Source: Megalonaias nervosa (lineage: Eukaryota > Mollusca > Bivalvia > Unionida > Unionidae). From it: 64,000 nucleotides of DNA. A model generated the notes under the pieces. That model did no database searches, was not told the origin of the DNA, and saw only the letters and a list, made by a program, of their open reading frames with translations. Location of the stretch: positions 1 to 64,000 of the forward strand of contig JAECUM010011192.1 in the NCBI GenBank assembly GCA_016617855.1. The letters are read 5' to 3'. This document shows positions 1 to 12,147 of this stretch, piece by piece (the first letter of the stretch is position 1; each line of letters starts with the position of its first letter). The translations under genes were made by a program, and so were the position numbers.

Positions 1-706
1 TATATATATATATACATAGTGAGACAAAGCGCTATTCGTGGCACATACGTACATTTTTCCTAACGATAATATTGGTTCGAGTGAATATATGAAGTGAATG
101 TCGCAGAGCTCGCCTAAACGGTGCTTGTTTAGTTTCATTTTCCAAAATGAACCGCCGCAGAATTTATTTGACTTGAGAACGTTTGACTCAAAAAGACCGG
201 ATTAGTTTAACTGGTGTTAAAGATATGGCCCTATGTCTACACTCACATGTAGCTTCATTGACTCAAACTACCGATATCTCTAACTGATTCATAAAGACCC
301 CTGGGGGCTCGAGATATCGATGTTTTACTGTGTCTTGAAAACATAGCCATTTGTGTGTCAGAAGGGTCTTTCATAAGATGACATTGACCAGATGACGTTT
401 TATAAGAAAATCAGGCATAAAACTTTAAAATGTTACGTGATGTCATATGGCTAAATGCATAGCATCATGACAATCCTAACACAGAGTTACAGAAGCTTTC
501 CAAATCTATATTGAACAAAATTAGTATTTGTAATTATATAACAAATTAAAATCTTACAGTTATCTTAATTGCCTCTGGATTGTATTAGACCAGCTGATTC
601 AGTTCAAATTTGTGCGATGACTCGTAGAAGATGGACATTTTGTAACTCGTTTCACAGACATTATATAAAAAGATATATCAGTCAAGAGCATTTATAAATT
701 TTTCAG

Positions 707-794
707 CGTGTCCTGCAGGTGTGACGGCAGTAACCTGTCCTCCGAGTACATGCCCATCTCTGTTATGTGGCTCCAACTTCCAGGCAATGTGCAG
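707..794 (+). CDS. Gene 1 penultimate exon (cysteines 1-5)
   Basis: The acceptor is ...aaatttttcag before 707 and the donor is gtaggt from 795. Read in phase 1 it has no stop and gives CPAGVTAVTC..CPSLLC..FQAMC, with five cysteines. It ends two bases into the codon after the fifth cysteine, the same place as exon 10 of gene 2. Confidence 0.7.
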
Positions 795-2165
795 GTAGGT
801 TCAATAAAACTAATGCGGCATCCTCGGCGACAACCATGATCCGTGAAGAAGATCAGTTTGATGAATATTCTCTATTCACAAATACAAATGCAGAGAAAGC
901 AAAAACATCACGTTCGTCTATATGTCTGGATATTTGTAACGATACATAACATGTATTTCATTATTCTAAACACGCTTTGGGGCCTATCACTTTCTTGCTG
1001 GGCTGTCATGCTTTGTAAAGGTGTCAAACCATGCTCCCCTGTCTCGTATCACTTAAAATTAGAAAATTTCTTTTCTTATGCAGAAAGGATACATGTGTCG
1101 CGCATATAATGCTAAATATGATTGGGCTGCTTTAATCATTTCCTTCGCCAATGGACCATATGATTAATTAAGAGATATGAAAAAGCCTACGTGCATTTTA
1201 AGTGAGACATAAAACATGAAATTTTGACACATAAAAACAGGCTTGTGTATTTATCCCGCAGACGTATTAACTGGACGGGAGATTTTTTTGTCAAAAAGCA
1301 AATTCGAATGTCTTAATTTCAGACATTAACCAAGTACTGAAAATAATCTGTTTTCTCTAAGTTACAGAATATTTTGCGATCCTAAATGACTTTGGCGAAC
1401 TTGCAAAAATAAAACAGAAACCTAAAACTACGTCTTGCATAATCATCAGGAATCTTGCAATAATAAGTGACGGTAAGCTCTGCACTTTTTCAGAAGCCAT
1501 TCAAGTATCCATTTTTGCTTGTTTTCAGAGTAGATAAATGTGGAGAATGCAACTTCGAATTTGTCCATATCCTGACTAACGAGATTGTCACCTGTAGAGA
1601 GTGGGGTAAATTTGCACCAAACGACACTAACAGAGTGCCTGTAGCCGCTGCTCCTAAAAGAGAGGTAGTTTTCATGCCAAGTGATCCCCTTGTTGCAGCA
1701 GTGGAAGGAATTCCCGTACCAGACCTAAGTAACCAACCTCGATTTGAAATGCCTCCAGGTAATGGGACATCTGGAGGGATACCCATGTCTCCTCCACCTG
1801 TCATACCACCCACACAGCCAGTTGTTATCGAGATTCCGTCGAATGTACAGAGTTCTGTACCTAAGCCAACAGTTTCTCCGAGCAATGTTGAAATTCCACA
1901 AGTACCTAAGTTACCAAGCAATCAAGGACAAATCGTATCACTGGGGCAACCCATTGTACAAGCTCCAGCTCTTCCAACAACATTTCCCACTAAAACACCA
2001 ACTTTGCCAGATCAAAAGATAGTACCAGTTCTATCATCGGGGACCAGAATAAATGTACAAAATCCTAATCCAGTAAATACCGTTACTAGATCACGTACCC
2101 CTCGAAGCATTGGAATTTCCGTTGAGCGTACTTTTTTCAATGGTTTCTTTCGCACTGAAGATTAA
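707..2165 (+). CDS. Gene 1 (5' partial): secreted-type protein with eight-cysteine module and proline-rich tail
   Basis: This is the 3' end of a gene that starts left of the window. Two exons are visible, 707-794 and 1529-2165, joined by a GT-AG intron; together they give about 241 residues. Exon 707-794 is entered in phase 1 after ...tttttcag and leaves in phase 2 at gtaggt; the last exon follows ...ttgttttcag. The N-terminal part is a module with eight cysteines spaced C-8-C-4-C-4-C-7-C-4-C-2-C-14-C, including CRVDKCGEC. It is followed by about 160 residues rich in Pro, Val, Thr and Ser, with N-glycosylation sequons NDT and NGT, ending in an Arg/Phe-containing tail (FFNGFFRTED). The same Cys framework and intron position recur at the end of gene 2, so I infer paralogy. 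The Cys pattern recalls Cys-rich modules of molluscan extracellular matrix proteins such as lustrin A. That comparison is from memory and untested. A matrix or structural role is inference; the 5' exons are unseen. Confidence 0.72.
1529..2165 (+). CDS. Gene 1 terminal exon (cysteines 6-8 plus Pro-rich tail)
   Basis: The acceptor is ...cttgttttcag ending at 1528, and the stop is TAA at 2163-2165. The exon completes an Arg codon, reads VDKCGEC, then a last cysteine in IVTC, and continues as a long Pro/Val/Thr-rich stretch. The frame is open upstream to 1467, but the splice site and the homology to gene 2 place the true exon start at 1529. Confidence 0.75.
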
Positions 2166-2850
2166 AAAACCAATACTTAATTGTTTAAAGAAAATATTTG
2201 TACAGCTACAAAATCATTCTTGATGTACTAAGTTTTCATTTCAAAGAGATGGTTATTCATCGCAAGAACAGATGGTTATGTTCTACGGCTCTGACAAATT
2301 TTGATAATTTGTCTTCCTTCAAACAGCTTTGGGATAAATATTATCCGTCATTGGCAACATCCTTATTTTTTCAGAGCTGAAAATAATTTATCTGACCTTA
2401 ACTTGTAGTGATTTATACGTGTTTTAAATCAAGTTTAATTTATGTAAATGTACCTATAAAACTCTCCTGTGTTATGCATTGCATATTCTTACTGGTCGCT
2501 AATCTGTGCTTCGTGTTCTTATTGGACGCTAATTTGTGCTTCGTGTTCTTATCGGATGCAAATCTGTGCTTCGTGTTCTTATCGGATGCGAATATATGCA
2601 TCGTGTTCTTATCGAGAACTAATATGTGCTTCGTGTTTAATGTCAAATAGTCTGTGTTGTCTTACATCCAGTTGTATCTTTACTCCCATGTGTACTTGTT
2701 CACAAATGATCACCAATTATATTTCATTTTTTATCTCTGATACAACTAGTGTGAGTGCAATTTTCTGTGATCGGCATTTGATACTAAATTGGGGCTTATT
2801 CAAAACTTTAACTTAAACCATAGAAATAAAAGATTGTCCATGTTATTTGA
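2166..2850 (+). other. Probable 3' UTR of gene 1 with candidate polyadenylation signal
   Basis: AT-rich sequence follows the gene 1 stop. An AATAAA hexamer at 2825-2830 precedes an A-run by about 20 bases and is a plausible poly(A) signal. If it is used, the 30-bp minisatellite at 2495-2640 would lie in the 3' UTR. Transcript ends cannot be seen. Confidence 0.35.
2495..2640 (+). repeat. 30-bp minisatellite, about 5 copies
   Basis: The unit contains gtgcttcgtgttcttat and is repeated about five times with point differences. Because 30 is a multiple of 3 it keeps frames open on both strands; these frames are not genes. Confidence 0.85.
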
Positions 2851-3161
2851 AAAAAAAAAAATATTTTCTTAATTTCACAAAAATGAATCCTTAAAGCTCT
2901 ACATGTCTATATGCCATTGTTTGTTGATATGCTTGAAGACATGAAGTCGATTTAGGTAAACAAGACGTGGCTCCCGATCTAAAAAGGGACAGTATCGGGC
3001 CGATTCGAACCCAAACTCATGATTCCCAAGTATAATATACTAGGGTATGTCCATTCATTAGGTATTTTAACCAGAAATAAAAGATATTCTCAAAGGCTTG
3101 GGGCACATGATCAAATATGTTGACATGTGCTCGTGAATCTTGTGTATGCTTTTAAAACCTG

Positions 3162-3465
3162 ATACTATTGTTTATGCTTTTAATATCTGATAGGATACAA
3201 TGGTGCACACATTTAATATCTGTTAGAATACTATTGTTTATGCTTTTAATATCTGATAGGATACAATGGTGCACACATTTAATATCTGTTAGAATACTAT
3301 TGTTTATGCTTTTAATATCTGATAGGATACAATGGTGCACACATTTAATATCTGTTAGAATACTATTGTTTATGCTTTTAATATCTGATAGGATACAATG
3401 GTGCACACATTTAATATCTGTTAGAATACTATTGTTTATGCTTTTAATATCTGATAGGATACTCT
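3162..3465 (+). repeat. 66-bp tandem repeat built from two diverged 33-bp halves
   Basis: Copies begin at 3170, 3236, 3302, 3368 and 3434, exactly 66 bp apart and visually identical. Each unit has two related halves (taatatctgataggatac and taatatctgttagaatac), a higher-order dimer. The divisible-by-3 length explains the long open frames on both strands. Confidence 0.92.
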
Positions 3466-3567
3466 TGTGGGAAATCCAGAAGATATTACATCTTGGATTT
3501 ATTTTTCATATATAAAACCTTCTACGACACGTAGTCATATTTTAAATTGTTGCAAGTTATTAAAATC

Positions 3568-3576
3568 TATCTATCA

Positions 3577-3609
<33 letters not shown>
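3568..3609 (+). repeat. (TATC)n microsatellite
   Basis: About ten uninterrupted tetranucleotide units (atctatctatct). Confidence 0.9.
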
Positions 3610-3654
3610 GTCACTTTGATTCCTATAGTAACCTTGTAAAAATCGATATTAATA

Positions 3655-4045
3655 TGATACATTTAAGTAAAGTTTATATGTCTTAAATATATTTTAATAT
3701 ACGTTAATCCTGTATCACTTCATGAGACATTATAGGACATTTAAGTAAACGTCACAAACGAATTGTAATAGAGACTAATACTGCATCACCTCATGAGACA
3801 ATAAGGTATATATGCCACAAGTGAATGCAAATTTTAATGTAGATTAATTCTACAAAATCTCATGGGGCTACAGGACATTTAAGTTAAGTCTATATGTTTC
3901 GAATGAAATTTAATAGAAATTTAATAGAAACTAATCTTGCATCGCCTAATGGGACTGCATGACATTTTTAAGTAAAGCCTATAAGTCTCGAATAAATTTT
4001 AGTACAAAAGCTAATCATGCATCGCCTAATGGGAGAGTAGGTCAG
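3655..4045 (+). repeat. Decayed tandem repeat, about 75-90 bp unit
   Basis: Recurring blocks share a gacatttaagtaaa-like part, a tatgtctcgaat-like part, aactaat, and gcatcgcctaatggga. Four to five diverged copies follow one another, including tcacttcatgagacat, tcacctcatgagaca and atcgcctaatggga versions. Confidence 0.6.
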
Positions 4046-5204
4046 TTTGAAGCAAACATAGGTTATCATCTAAAACAAGGCCTAGATCTAAATATTCCGC
4101 AACAATGAAGAATTATTATCTGAATGCATTATTTAGTATGGTATATCGATATACTTTTGAATTCTGAATGCCCATTAAAACGATATCTTGGTATCTCATT
4201 GTTCAAAACTCTGTGCTTGCCCTTCACGATGGCATCGACTTCTCGTTTCGAGAAAATTTGCATATGACATGGCAGACGTGAAATTTAAACTTAAGGAAAC
4301 TTTTAGGTATTATTCCTAAAATAATAGAATATTCATATAATGTTTTTCCAGAAAAATTGTCAGGAAATTATCCCCCCCCCTTTATACATACCGTCAATTG
4401 ATTTATGTGGGTTGTGTAGAAATTCCTCGGAAATTTACACGCTGCCTTCCCGTTCTTAGCATTCATTTCTTATTGGAAGGGGAAAATATATCGCACAGAC
4501 CCAACCATTATAATCCTATAGATGTATTTATACCCATTATGTGGGAGAATCTGAATGGGAATTTAATTTCCCCACCCCCATCCATGACCCGAATGAGTAA
4601 CTCCTTCAACATATGATATTCAATTCAATAGTTTATTTTCATAAGCATTTTTATGCTTATAGAATACATATACAAATATTGCTGCATGTACGGCTTTAAA
4701 CAGAAACTTATAACTGTAATTGTTAAGAGCTGAAAAAATAGAGGATGGACAAATTTACACAGTTCTGGTACTAATTTACTCTAGAAATGATAGTATATCT
4801 CTTATTTTAAACGCTTCAAAAACCAATTTAGCTAGTGATCATATCAGTTTCTTATTACTTGAAGTTAACAATTCAATGTACTTGTACATGGATGGTTTAT
4901 TCCAGACGTTCTTTTGAATGCGGTTTACACGTAAGCTACTATACACAGGACATACTAAAATAAAATGATATTCATAATCAGTATCATGGCTGGCACAGAG
5001 CATAGAATATCTTTCACTTCTATCTCTTCTATTTGATTCTGTATCTCCCTGTTTCAATTTTCAAATTATGGGAAGACACTCGGATTTTTGGCAAAGCTGA
5101 TCGCTGTTTATGGTAATACAAGCAGTTGAAATGATCTTCGAGGCAAAATTAAGTTTTTATATATTTGTATAGATACAATTCGTTATTTAGAATGTGTAAT
5201 TTAT

Positions 5205-5207
<3 letters not shown>
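4046..5207. other. Unassigned AT-rich spacer
   Basis: I see no coding pattern with supporting splice sites or family motifs. A C9 homopolymer occurs at about 4371-4380. Open frames here are short and of random composition. Confidence 0.5.
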
Positions 5208-5249
<42 letters not shown>

Positions 5250-5556
5250 TTTGGATTTTTAACGTAGCTTTAACAATCTGTCAGTCATATCACTACGCTG
5301 TCTGCAGTGTGGCAGTTTATAGTGATGTCTAGCACTGGGTCATCATGCCGCAGACGTGTAGCATGATGTCCCACCCAGTCATATTATCCTGACACCAGGC
5401 CGACCAGTCCTAACACTAATCTCTTAATGCTGAGCGCCAAGCGAGGCAGCTGTTAGTACCATTTTTAGAAGTCTTTGGTATGACTCGGCTGGGGTTCGAA
5501 CCCGCGACCTCCCGCATCCAAGGCGGACGCTCTAACCACTAGGCCCCCGGAGCGGT
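5208..5556 (-). mobile_element. tRNA-derived SINE, family A copy 1, with (CA)n tail
   Basis: On the minus strand the element starts with a tRNA-like head: an A-box-like tggcctagtggttagagcg-type stretch and a B box reading gggttcgaaccc (seen on the plus strand at about 5493-5504 as gggttcgaaccc, a palindrome). It continues with a unique body and ends in a dinucleotide tail, seen on the plus strand as (TG)n at 5208-5248. Closely similar copies lie at 25816-26127 and 36017-36299. The head resembles a tRNA but has no counterpart of a mature acceptor stem, so it is a SINE head and not a functional tRNA. Confidence 0.82.
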
Positions 5557-7682
5557 CTATTATTCTAGTCTGATAGCAAAAATAACATATGTGACTTTGT
5601 TTAAAGACTGGAATAAACTTAGAGCAATTTACAGAATCAAGAAACATACACACTTCACCAAAATCAAATATGTTTAAAATATCTTTTAGGAGTGTAACCC
5701 AGTTGACACTATTATTTGATTCCTTTTCATTATATAACTGCCGTCATGAAGTGCTCGGTATAATATTTGCATAATTTTTAATTCTAAGCCTATATTTAAC
5801 TAACGTAAACAGCAATAAATATTCATATGGTATTCCAAGTTCGCCGCATACACCTATACCAGAAGTAAATATTTTTACATTTAACAAATGTTTGAAAACC
5901 TTCGGTGTGCACGTTCAATGTTGTCAACCTAGTGAAAACCCCATACTTCTGATGCATAATTCAAAACTGGAACAACATAAATATAAAAAGTTTCAAAAAT
6001 TCATTCTAATTTATAAAAAGTTTCAAAAATTCATTCTAATTTATGTTACATTTTTTCAAATTACAAATAAGCATTTTCACTGCCGTAAGTGCAATATTTA
6101 ATGTTTGTTAAGCTTTAGAGAATTTTCCATTGCTCGAGAAAACAAGTCCAGAATTTGTGTCCCTAAATGGCAGCAACCCTGGCATTTTCTGCCAAGCCAG
6201 CTAAATGCCCATTTGTTAGGAGAACAAGCAAACAAACAAATAAATAACACTAAATTCTTTTACAACAACATATTACTCAGCCTAAGATGTATTTATTATA
6301 TACTCATTTTCATCTGCGTTAACATTACATTGCCAGAATCGTGCAGTATATTAAGATACTGAACACCTTGATACTGCACGACAAGTGCGTCTAGAACTAG
6401 TATAGAGTATTAGGAACTACTCTGTAAACGAAACATGTACATTCATGTAGCAGACGCTTTAAGTTTTAATTTATTAGATTTCTTTGTGCAGATGAATAAG
6501 CGTGGTATTCGCAATGTCTACAAATACCATTCTGATCATTTAAACAGTTATTTAGAAGATATGTTTGTAACGTTTCGTAAATGGAATGGTTTAGACTATG
6601 GCCATTGCTCACTGGGGTATATATAAATAGCATAGTAAAGCATATTGGGGCCAAGTGCCATCGCATATTTATCAGAGATGTACCATTTTATAAGTCACAG
6701 TACTAAATTGAAGAAAAATTTGCAACTGAATGTTTTGGTAGAAAAGTAATGGCCTCAGAGCCAATAAGCCATGACGACGAAGAATTATTATTTCCGCTGG
6801 CTGAATGGACTGTCACACATCAGATGCTTTGCAATATTCCGAGTCAGCTTTGTTGATACAGTTTTTCAAATTTAGGCATACGATAGACGTAATATATTTC
6901 ATAATGTAACTGGGGTCCCTACAAAGGGTATTCACGTGTCAAGACATAAACATATCTTTTTTAGCTGGTAATAAAAATGGTAAAAATATGCTTACATTTT
7001 TGCCTCCTGAATTTCCTGAAACTGTACTTTCTTAGTTCTGAAAATCCAAATTAAATGAGGTATTTCATGGGTTCTAAAACTTGATTACACGCAGAGAAAT
7101 TTTACTGTAATTTCTACCACATGCACAACTGCATTAATATTCTCCTTACCGCACTCAAAATGAAGTGAACATGATATTCCATAGCGTTCTTTTGATAATT
7201 ATAATCGAAAGAGTTCATATTTTTCCCACATCATGATTCCAAACATTTAATGACAGAGCAGAAACACACATGCAGCTGAGTCCCTCCCAGCTCAAAATCA
7301 CAGACACATATACTTTGTGTGGAACTGACACAGCTAATACATCCTGTCAGTAATCAGCGAAAATGAGTAGAATCGACAAAATAACCAACAAATAGAATCC
7401 TTTCATTCCATACCAACTTTAAAAACTGTTGCAATGCGCATTCATTCACAATATGACTCGACTCTAATTTTTTTTATTTTAAGTAGACCAAAACGCAAAT
7501 TCCTTTTGAAACAAATGTCGAGCTAAGTTCAAAGGTCGTTGGGCGGTGCATTGATATTGTTATTGTGCATTGATGAATCTTTGGTTGTGCATTTACTTTC
7601 GAATACATCAAAAATTCAATTACTTTGTTTCTTCTAGTGTATTTTTTATTATTAGAATAAGAAAATGAGTATATAATAAAAA
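5557..7682. other. Unassigned AT-rich spacer
   Basis: No gene is supported. A roughly 30-bp direct duplication (aaaaagtttcaaaaattcat) occurs at 5986-6045. Other short frames show no recognisable family. Confidence 0.5.
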
Positions 7683-7788
7683 GTTTGTATGCGAAAATAT
7701 GAATTCTTTTTCTCTGATGAATATTTCACTCCCAAAGGTCGTGCAGCATTAATCAGAAAAACTCGTTCATATTTTCACATACAAATGC
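7683..7788. repeat. Imperfect inverted repeat (hairpin)
   Basis: The arm at 7683-7724 (gtttgtatgcgaaaatatga...) is the approximate reverse complement of the arm at 7747-7788 (...ttcatattttcacataca), separated by about 22 bp. It could be a small MITE-like palindrome. No target duplication was identified. Confidence 0.6.
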
Positions 7789-7917
7789 AGTAACATACAA
7801 TTCCTGAACATATAGAGACTTAGCAACAGTTTAATGGTAGTTATTCAAGCTAAGAAAAATATTGTTAACTGAAACGTTTCGGTTTTTTTTTCTGTGACGC
7901 ATTATTTAGCAAAAGTA

Positions 7918-8042
7918 TGTTTCTTTGACTTCAATGTTATGTCACTTGGCACGACAATTACGTGTCCTTGAATTCAATATAGTGTCATTTAGCAGAACAA
8001 TTGCGTGTCCTTGACTTCAATGTTTTCTCACCTGGCACAAAA
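7918..8042 (+). repeat. About 43-bp minisatellite, 2.5 to 3 copies
   Basis: The block containing gtgtccttga-ttcaat and gtcacttggcac recurs three times with substitutions. Confidence 0.65.
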
Positions 8043-9775
8043 AGTAAGTTTGCTTGTGTTACAATTAAATGGTTTTAAACTATGTAACAGAAAAAGCAAA
8101 ACCATAAGGTTTTTGTTACAGTTTTCAAACAATTATTTCCCATAGAACACGAATAAAAAATTTAAAAGGAAGTTAAGTATCGTGAATTAAATCCAAAATA
8201 ATCTAAATGTTCAACCAAAGTCCACAAGTATGGAATGTTCTGCATGAATTATATGTCTTGAATATGCTGATGTACTTTGAATTCTTTCTCAATAATCCCC
8301 AAACAGTGTTTTTGTACAAAAGTTAATCAGCACTTTGTAATTCCAATGAATAATTTAAACAAGTAATTCCTCTAAAATTATATCTGAAACACAACAACTA
8401 AAAGTAATTGCACGGACAGATATTAAAATAGGAAAAAAATAATTGGCCACCAGCCCTTTATATACAGACTCTCACCTGACATGTGATACAAGAAAATGCC
8501 TCGGATATAGATTATTTCTCATCATATTCATAAGCAATCTTTGCTTCCAGAAAATACCAAACTGGTCAACATGTTCAGGCCTTAAATTCAAGTAAATATC
8601 AAGATCAACATCAAGTAGAAAGTTCCCAGGGAAAAAATTCAAGGCACTGAACTCAAATCCAAATAAACAGTTGTTTGCAAATGATCATTAGATTAAATTA
8701 CAATCTGCAATAATACACAAGTCAAGACAAGCACAACAAATAATTAAATATACATAACACGTGATTTCATTCTTTTGGCATTTGGCACTAGTACGTGTCA
8801 TTTTATCTACTTTACTTTCAAATGTATAAATATTCATCGCACTGAAGTCGTGGACTGACTCTCTCAAAAGGTAGATAACTTTTCAGGGTTGGGGCATATA
8901 TTATGTTAGAATAAGGCGATATCACGGCATTAGATTACACGCTTTTAAAAGGATTACTCTGACCACAGCTGACCAGCCACTCCCAATTCAAACATAGTCT
9001 TATGTCCACTTTCTTCTCAATTCGAAAGCATTATACGATAATCTTTGTTTAATTCTGCCTGAATTTTGTTTTGTATTCTTTGTTGATTTTGGTTTTATCC
9101 ACCCGTTTAACTATTTATTTTGTACGTAGTTGTTTTGGTACATATGTTTAACATGTAAGCAACGTATCTTTATTATTGGCTAACATACACCTTCTTTTCT
9201 TAGTATCGGTACAACAGTAAGCAGTAGTTAATTAAGCCTCAAATTTAAACTCTAGTACTGTGAACAAAAAGAAGTGTTATTTTCATAGAAGTGACAACAA
9301 AATCTGAGGGAAAGTCCATGAAGAATTAGCATGAATTATGCTGATATGTTTTCCACATCTAATGATTGCGCATTGCAAGGATATATTATATAAATATTGG
9401 AGTTACACTGAACTCTACATTTTCAAAAATAAATGTGAACATACTAAAATGCTATCAGCAACAGTAAATTTTGAAGGTAATAAAAGACACACATTCATTA
9501 TATATATACCAGTATTCTTTTAACGCGATAAGACAAAGACAACCGCAAGTCAAAACTGACGAGGAAACGATTATTTTTTAAAAATTCATCGCAATTAAGA
9601 TCTAACGTAAATTGATTTATTTTCGATTAAACTGACAAAAAGGAGGATTAAGGCGATGAATCTCCTCCCCCATCTTAATCCTCATTATCCTCATCCTCAT
9701 CTTTATTCTTTAAGCTTGCTTTAAAGTCCTGTCAAGATTATTTGGGACATAAGACGTAAACTAATGTCACAATCT
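8043..9775. other. Unassigned AT-rich spacer
   Basis: No coding exon, RNA gene or recognisable transposon end could be supported. A CT-rich run with repeated cctcatcc-type words occurs at about 9661-9705. Confidence 0.45.
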
Positions 9776-9778
9776 TCC

Positions 9779-10060
9779 AGATTTCTCTTAAAAAGAACAT
9801 CATCATATTTTCCATTTTGATCCTTAATGGAACATCAGCATATCCTCCATTTGGCACATAATGTGCTGCCAACATATCCTCCATTGTCATCCTTAATGAA
9901 CTATCAGCATATCCTCCACTGTGTCCTTAATGGATCATCAGCATAGTCTCTATTTAGTCCTTACTTGACCATCAGCACATTCTCTATCTAGTCCTTAATA
10001 GACCATCAACATATTCTCCATTGCGTTCTTAATGGACAATCAGAATATCCTCCTTTTAGC
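9779..10060 (+). repeat. Diverged tandem repeat around catcagcatatcctcca
   Basis: Copies of a unit of about 40-50 bp combining catcagcatatcctccat and tccttaatgga recur about six times, with drift in length and sequence. Confidence 0.6.
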
Positions 10061-10087
10061 ACACATAAAGTATAATGAATAAATCAG

Positions 10088-10590
10088 ACAGATACTGGTG
10101 TGTAAATTATTATCTATAAAACAGACTGATATTGGTGTGTAAATTATTATCTATAAGACAGATACTGGTGTGTAAAGTATTATCTATAAGACAGACTGAT
10201 AACGATGTGTAAATTATTATCTATAAGTCAGATACTGGTGTGTAAAGTATTATCTATAAGACAGACAGATAACGATGTGTAAATTATTATCTATAAGACA
10301 GATACTGGTGTGTAAATTATTGTCTATAAGACAGATACTGGTGTGTAAATTAATATCTATAAGACTGATACTGGTGTGTAAATTATTATCTATAAGACAG
10401 ATACTGGTGTGTAAATTATTATCTATAAGACTGATATTGGTGTGTAAATTATTATCTATAAGACTGATATTGGTGTGTAAATTATTATCTATAAGACTGA
10501 TACTGGTGTGTAAATTATTATCTATAAGACTGATATTGGTATGTAAATTATTATCTATAAGACTGATATCAATAAGGCAGACTAACATTG
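10088..10590 (+). repeat. 33-bp minisatellite, about 15 units
   Basis: The unit contains ttattatctataagac, agatactggtgtgtaa and single-base variants. The 33-bp period holds open 107- to 112-codon frames on both strands; these are repeat artefacts. Confidence 0.9.
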
Positions 10591-11120
10591 TAGTGTAACT
10601 TTTTATCTGTATGGCAGACTGACACTAATGGGTTGTTGTCATAAATGGAATAAAAATACTAACAACACGGAAAGAATCATCTTAGGAAGGAGAATCTACA
10701 CCTAAGTTGACAAAGGGAGACCCAAGACAAAAGCCTTGCCATTGCAATATAATATGAGCAATGATTCTTTAGAAACTAATGATGTGAATCGGGGATCCTA
10801 TATAAAACTTGCAAGCATTTGTTCATAGTTATAATCCCTTTAAAGCAGTACAACGTAAATCAAAAGAAAAGTACGCTGAAAATGCATAAACAACTACATC
10901 ACAGTCTGTGGTCTGCCTTTCCTTTGTCCCTGGGGGCTTCTTGTATAATGTCTATAATCTTCCCATATTAGAAGAAGAGTTGCTCTCTCCTGGGTTCGTA
11001 TGCTCCATCCTGATTCTACTGCCAGGCCATGCATTTCAGTGCACTGAGTGATTTGGCCGGAATCATATCCGTCGTTAGCGCTTTTTTGTTCATTGTTTCG
11101 TTGTGCCACCGTCTATAGCA

Positions 11121-11273
11121 AGACTGACTGATTGATTCATCATGGATTTAGATCGTGCATGGCCATTCGGCATTGTACGACCAGTTAACGTACGCACTGT
11201 GTACTTTTTAATTAGTCGTCGAGTAGGTAACAAGTGCTTTAGTATATGCACCGCATACTTCTTAATTACATGA
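11121..11273 (+). repeat. Left copy of a 150-bp imperfect direct repeat
   Basis: It begins with a gactgactgattg block, contains tgtacgaccagttaacg and atgcaccgcatacttcttaa, and matches 11978-12147. An LTR or a tandem duplicate within a decayed mobile element is possible. Confidence 0.6.
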
Positions 11274-11977
11274 CTTAACAAGTGTACATCGAAGGCCTCT
11301 TGGCGCAGGATGGATCATGTTGTTCCAGGGTTATCTTGTTCCAAACGTTGCTGTCTCGTACTACAGTTTTGAAAAATACATGTTCTGTGCTTATGGCGGT
11401 AGGGTTAGTATAGTTTAAAGAAGAGGAAAGGGTAACACTGAGTATTGGGTCATGACTAGGAATAAAGCATATCCTTTGGTTTTTGTAAGCAATTGCACTT
11501 TTATGTTGAGTTGTAGTGTATATTTAATTTTGTTCTATCATTGTTACCTTGTGTGGCTGGACCTGGTGGTTTCGATTTTTGACCACCTTATACCATGACA
11601 TGTATATGGTAGTTTTAGTCATGTGCAATTGTTAGTATATTTGCTTACTTAAACTTTACTGGAGTTATTTTTGCAGCGGGTAACGCATTTTGTGAATGGA
11701 CCTGGTGATCTGGGATTTTGACCATCTTATACTCTTATTAATTTGGGATTATTGGATCCTACGGTTATTTCCTCTTTTTAGTAATTCAGATATTGCCACC
11801 CTGTGCGGCCGGGCCTGATAGTCTTGGCTTAGGACACCATGTATCGTTATTATTTGTGTGTATGTGTGTGTGTGTGTGTGGGGAGTGTCATGCTAGCTAG
11901 TCTTATGTTTGTATTGTTATCAGAGATTTTTCTGTTTGTTCTGGAATATTTTTCTCTGTATATCTTATTTGGGGCAT

Positions 11978-12147
11978 TCATTGACTGACTGACTGACTGA
12001 CTGACCGACTAATCTTGTATTTAAGCCGTGTTCTTGTACGACTGGTTAAAACCAGCACCGCGTGCTACTTAATTAATAGTCGGGTAGGAAAGACAGCCAC
12101 CGTCCATATCCCTTAATGTATGCACCACATACTTCTTAATTTGCATG
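11978..12147 (+). repeat. Right copy of the 150-bp imperfect direct repeat
   Basis: It begins with a (TGAC)n run, contains tgtacgactggttaaa and atgcaccacatacttcttaa, and aligns with 11121-11273 through most of its length. The intervening 700 bp contain three diverged copies of a block around ggacctggtg...gaccaccttata. Confidence 0.6.

Noticed and set aside
1490..1921. 143-codon Gly/Thr-rich frame on the minus strand
   Set aside because: It is the antisense of the Pro-rich terminal exon of gene 1.
3152..3515. Long open frames on both strands over the 66-bp array
   Set aside because: They are produced by a tandem unit divisible by 3. No start context, splice sites or non-repeat coding sequence.
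5465..5556. Functional tRNA gene
   Set aside because: The tRNA-like part is the head of a SINE present three times with a shared non-tRNA body.
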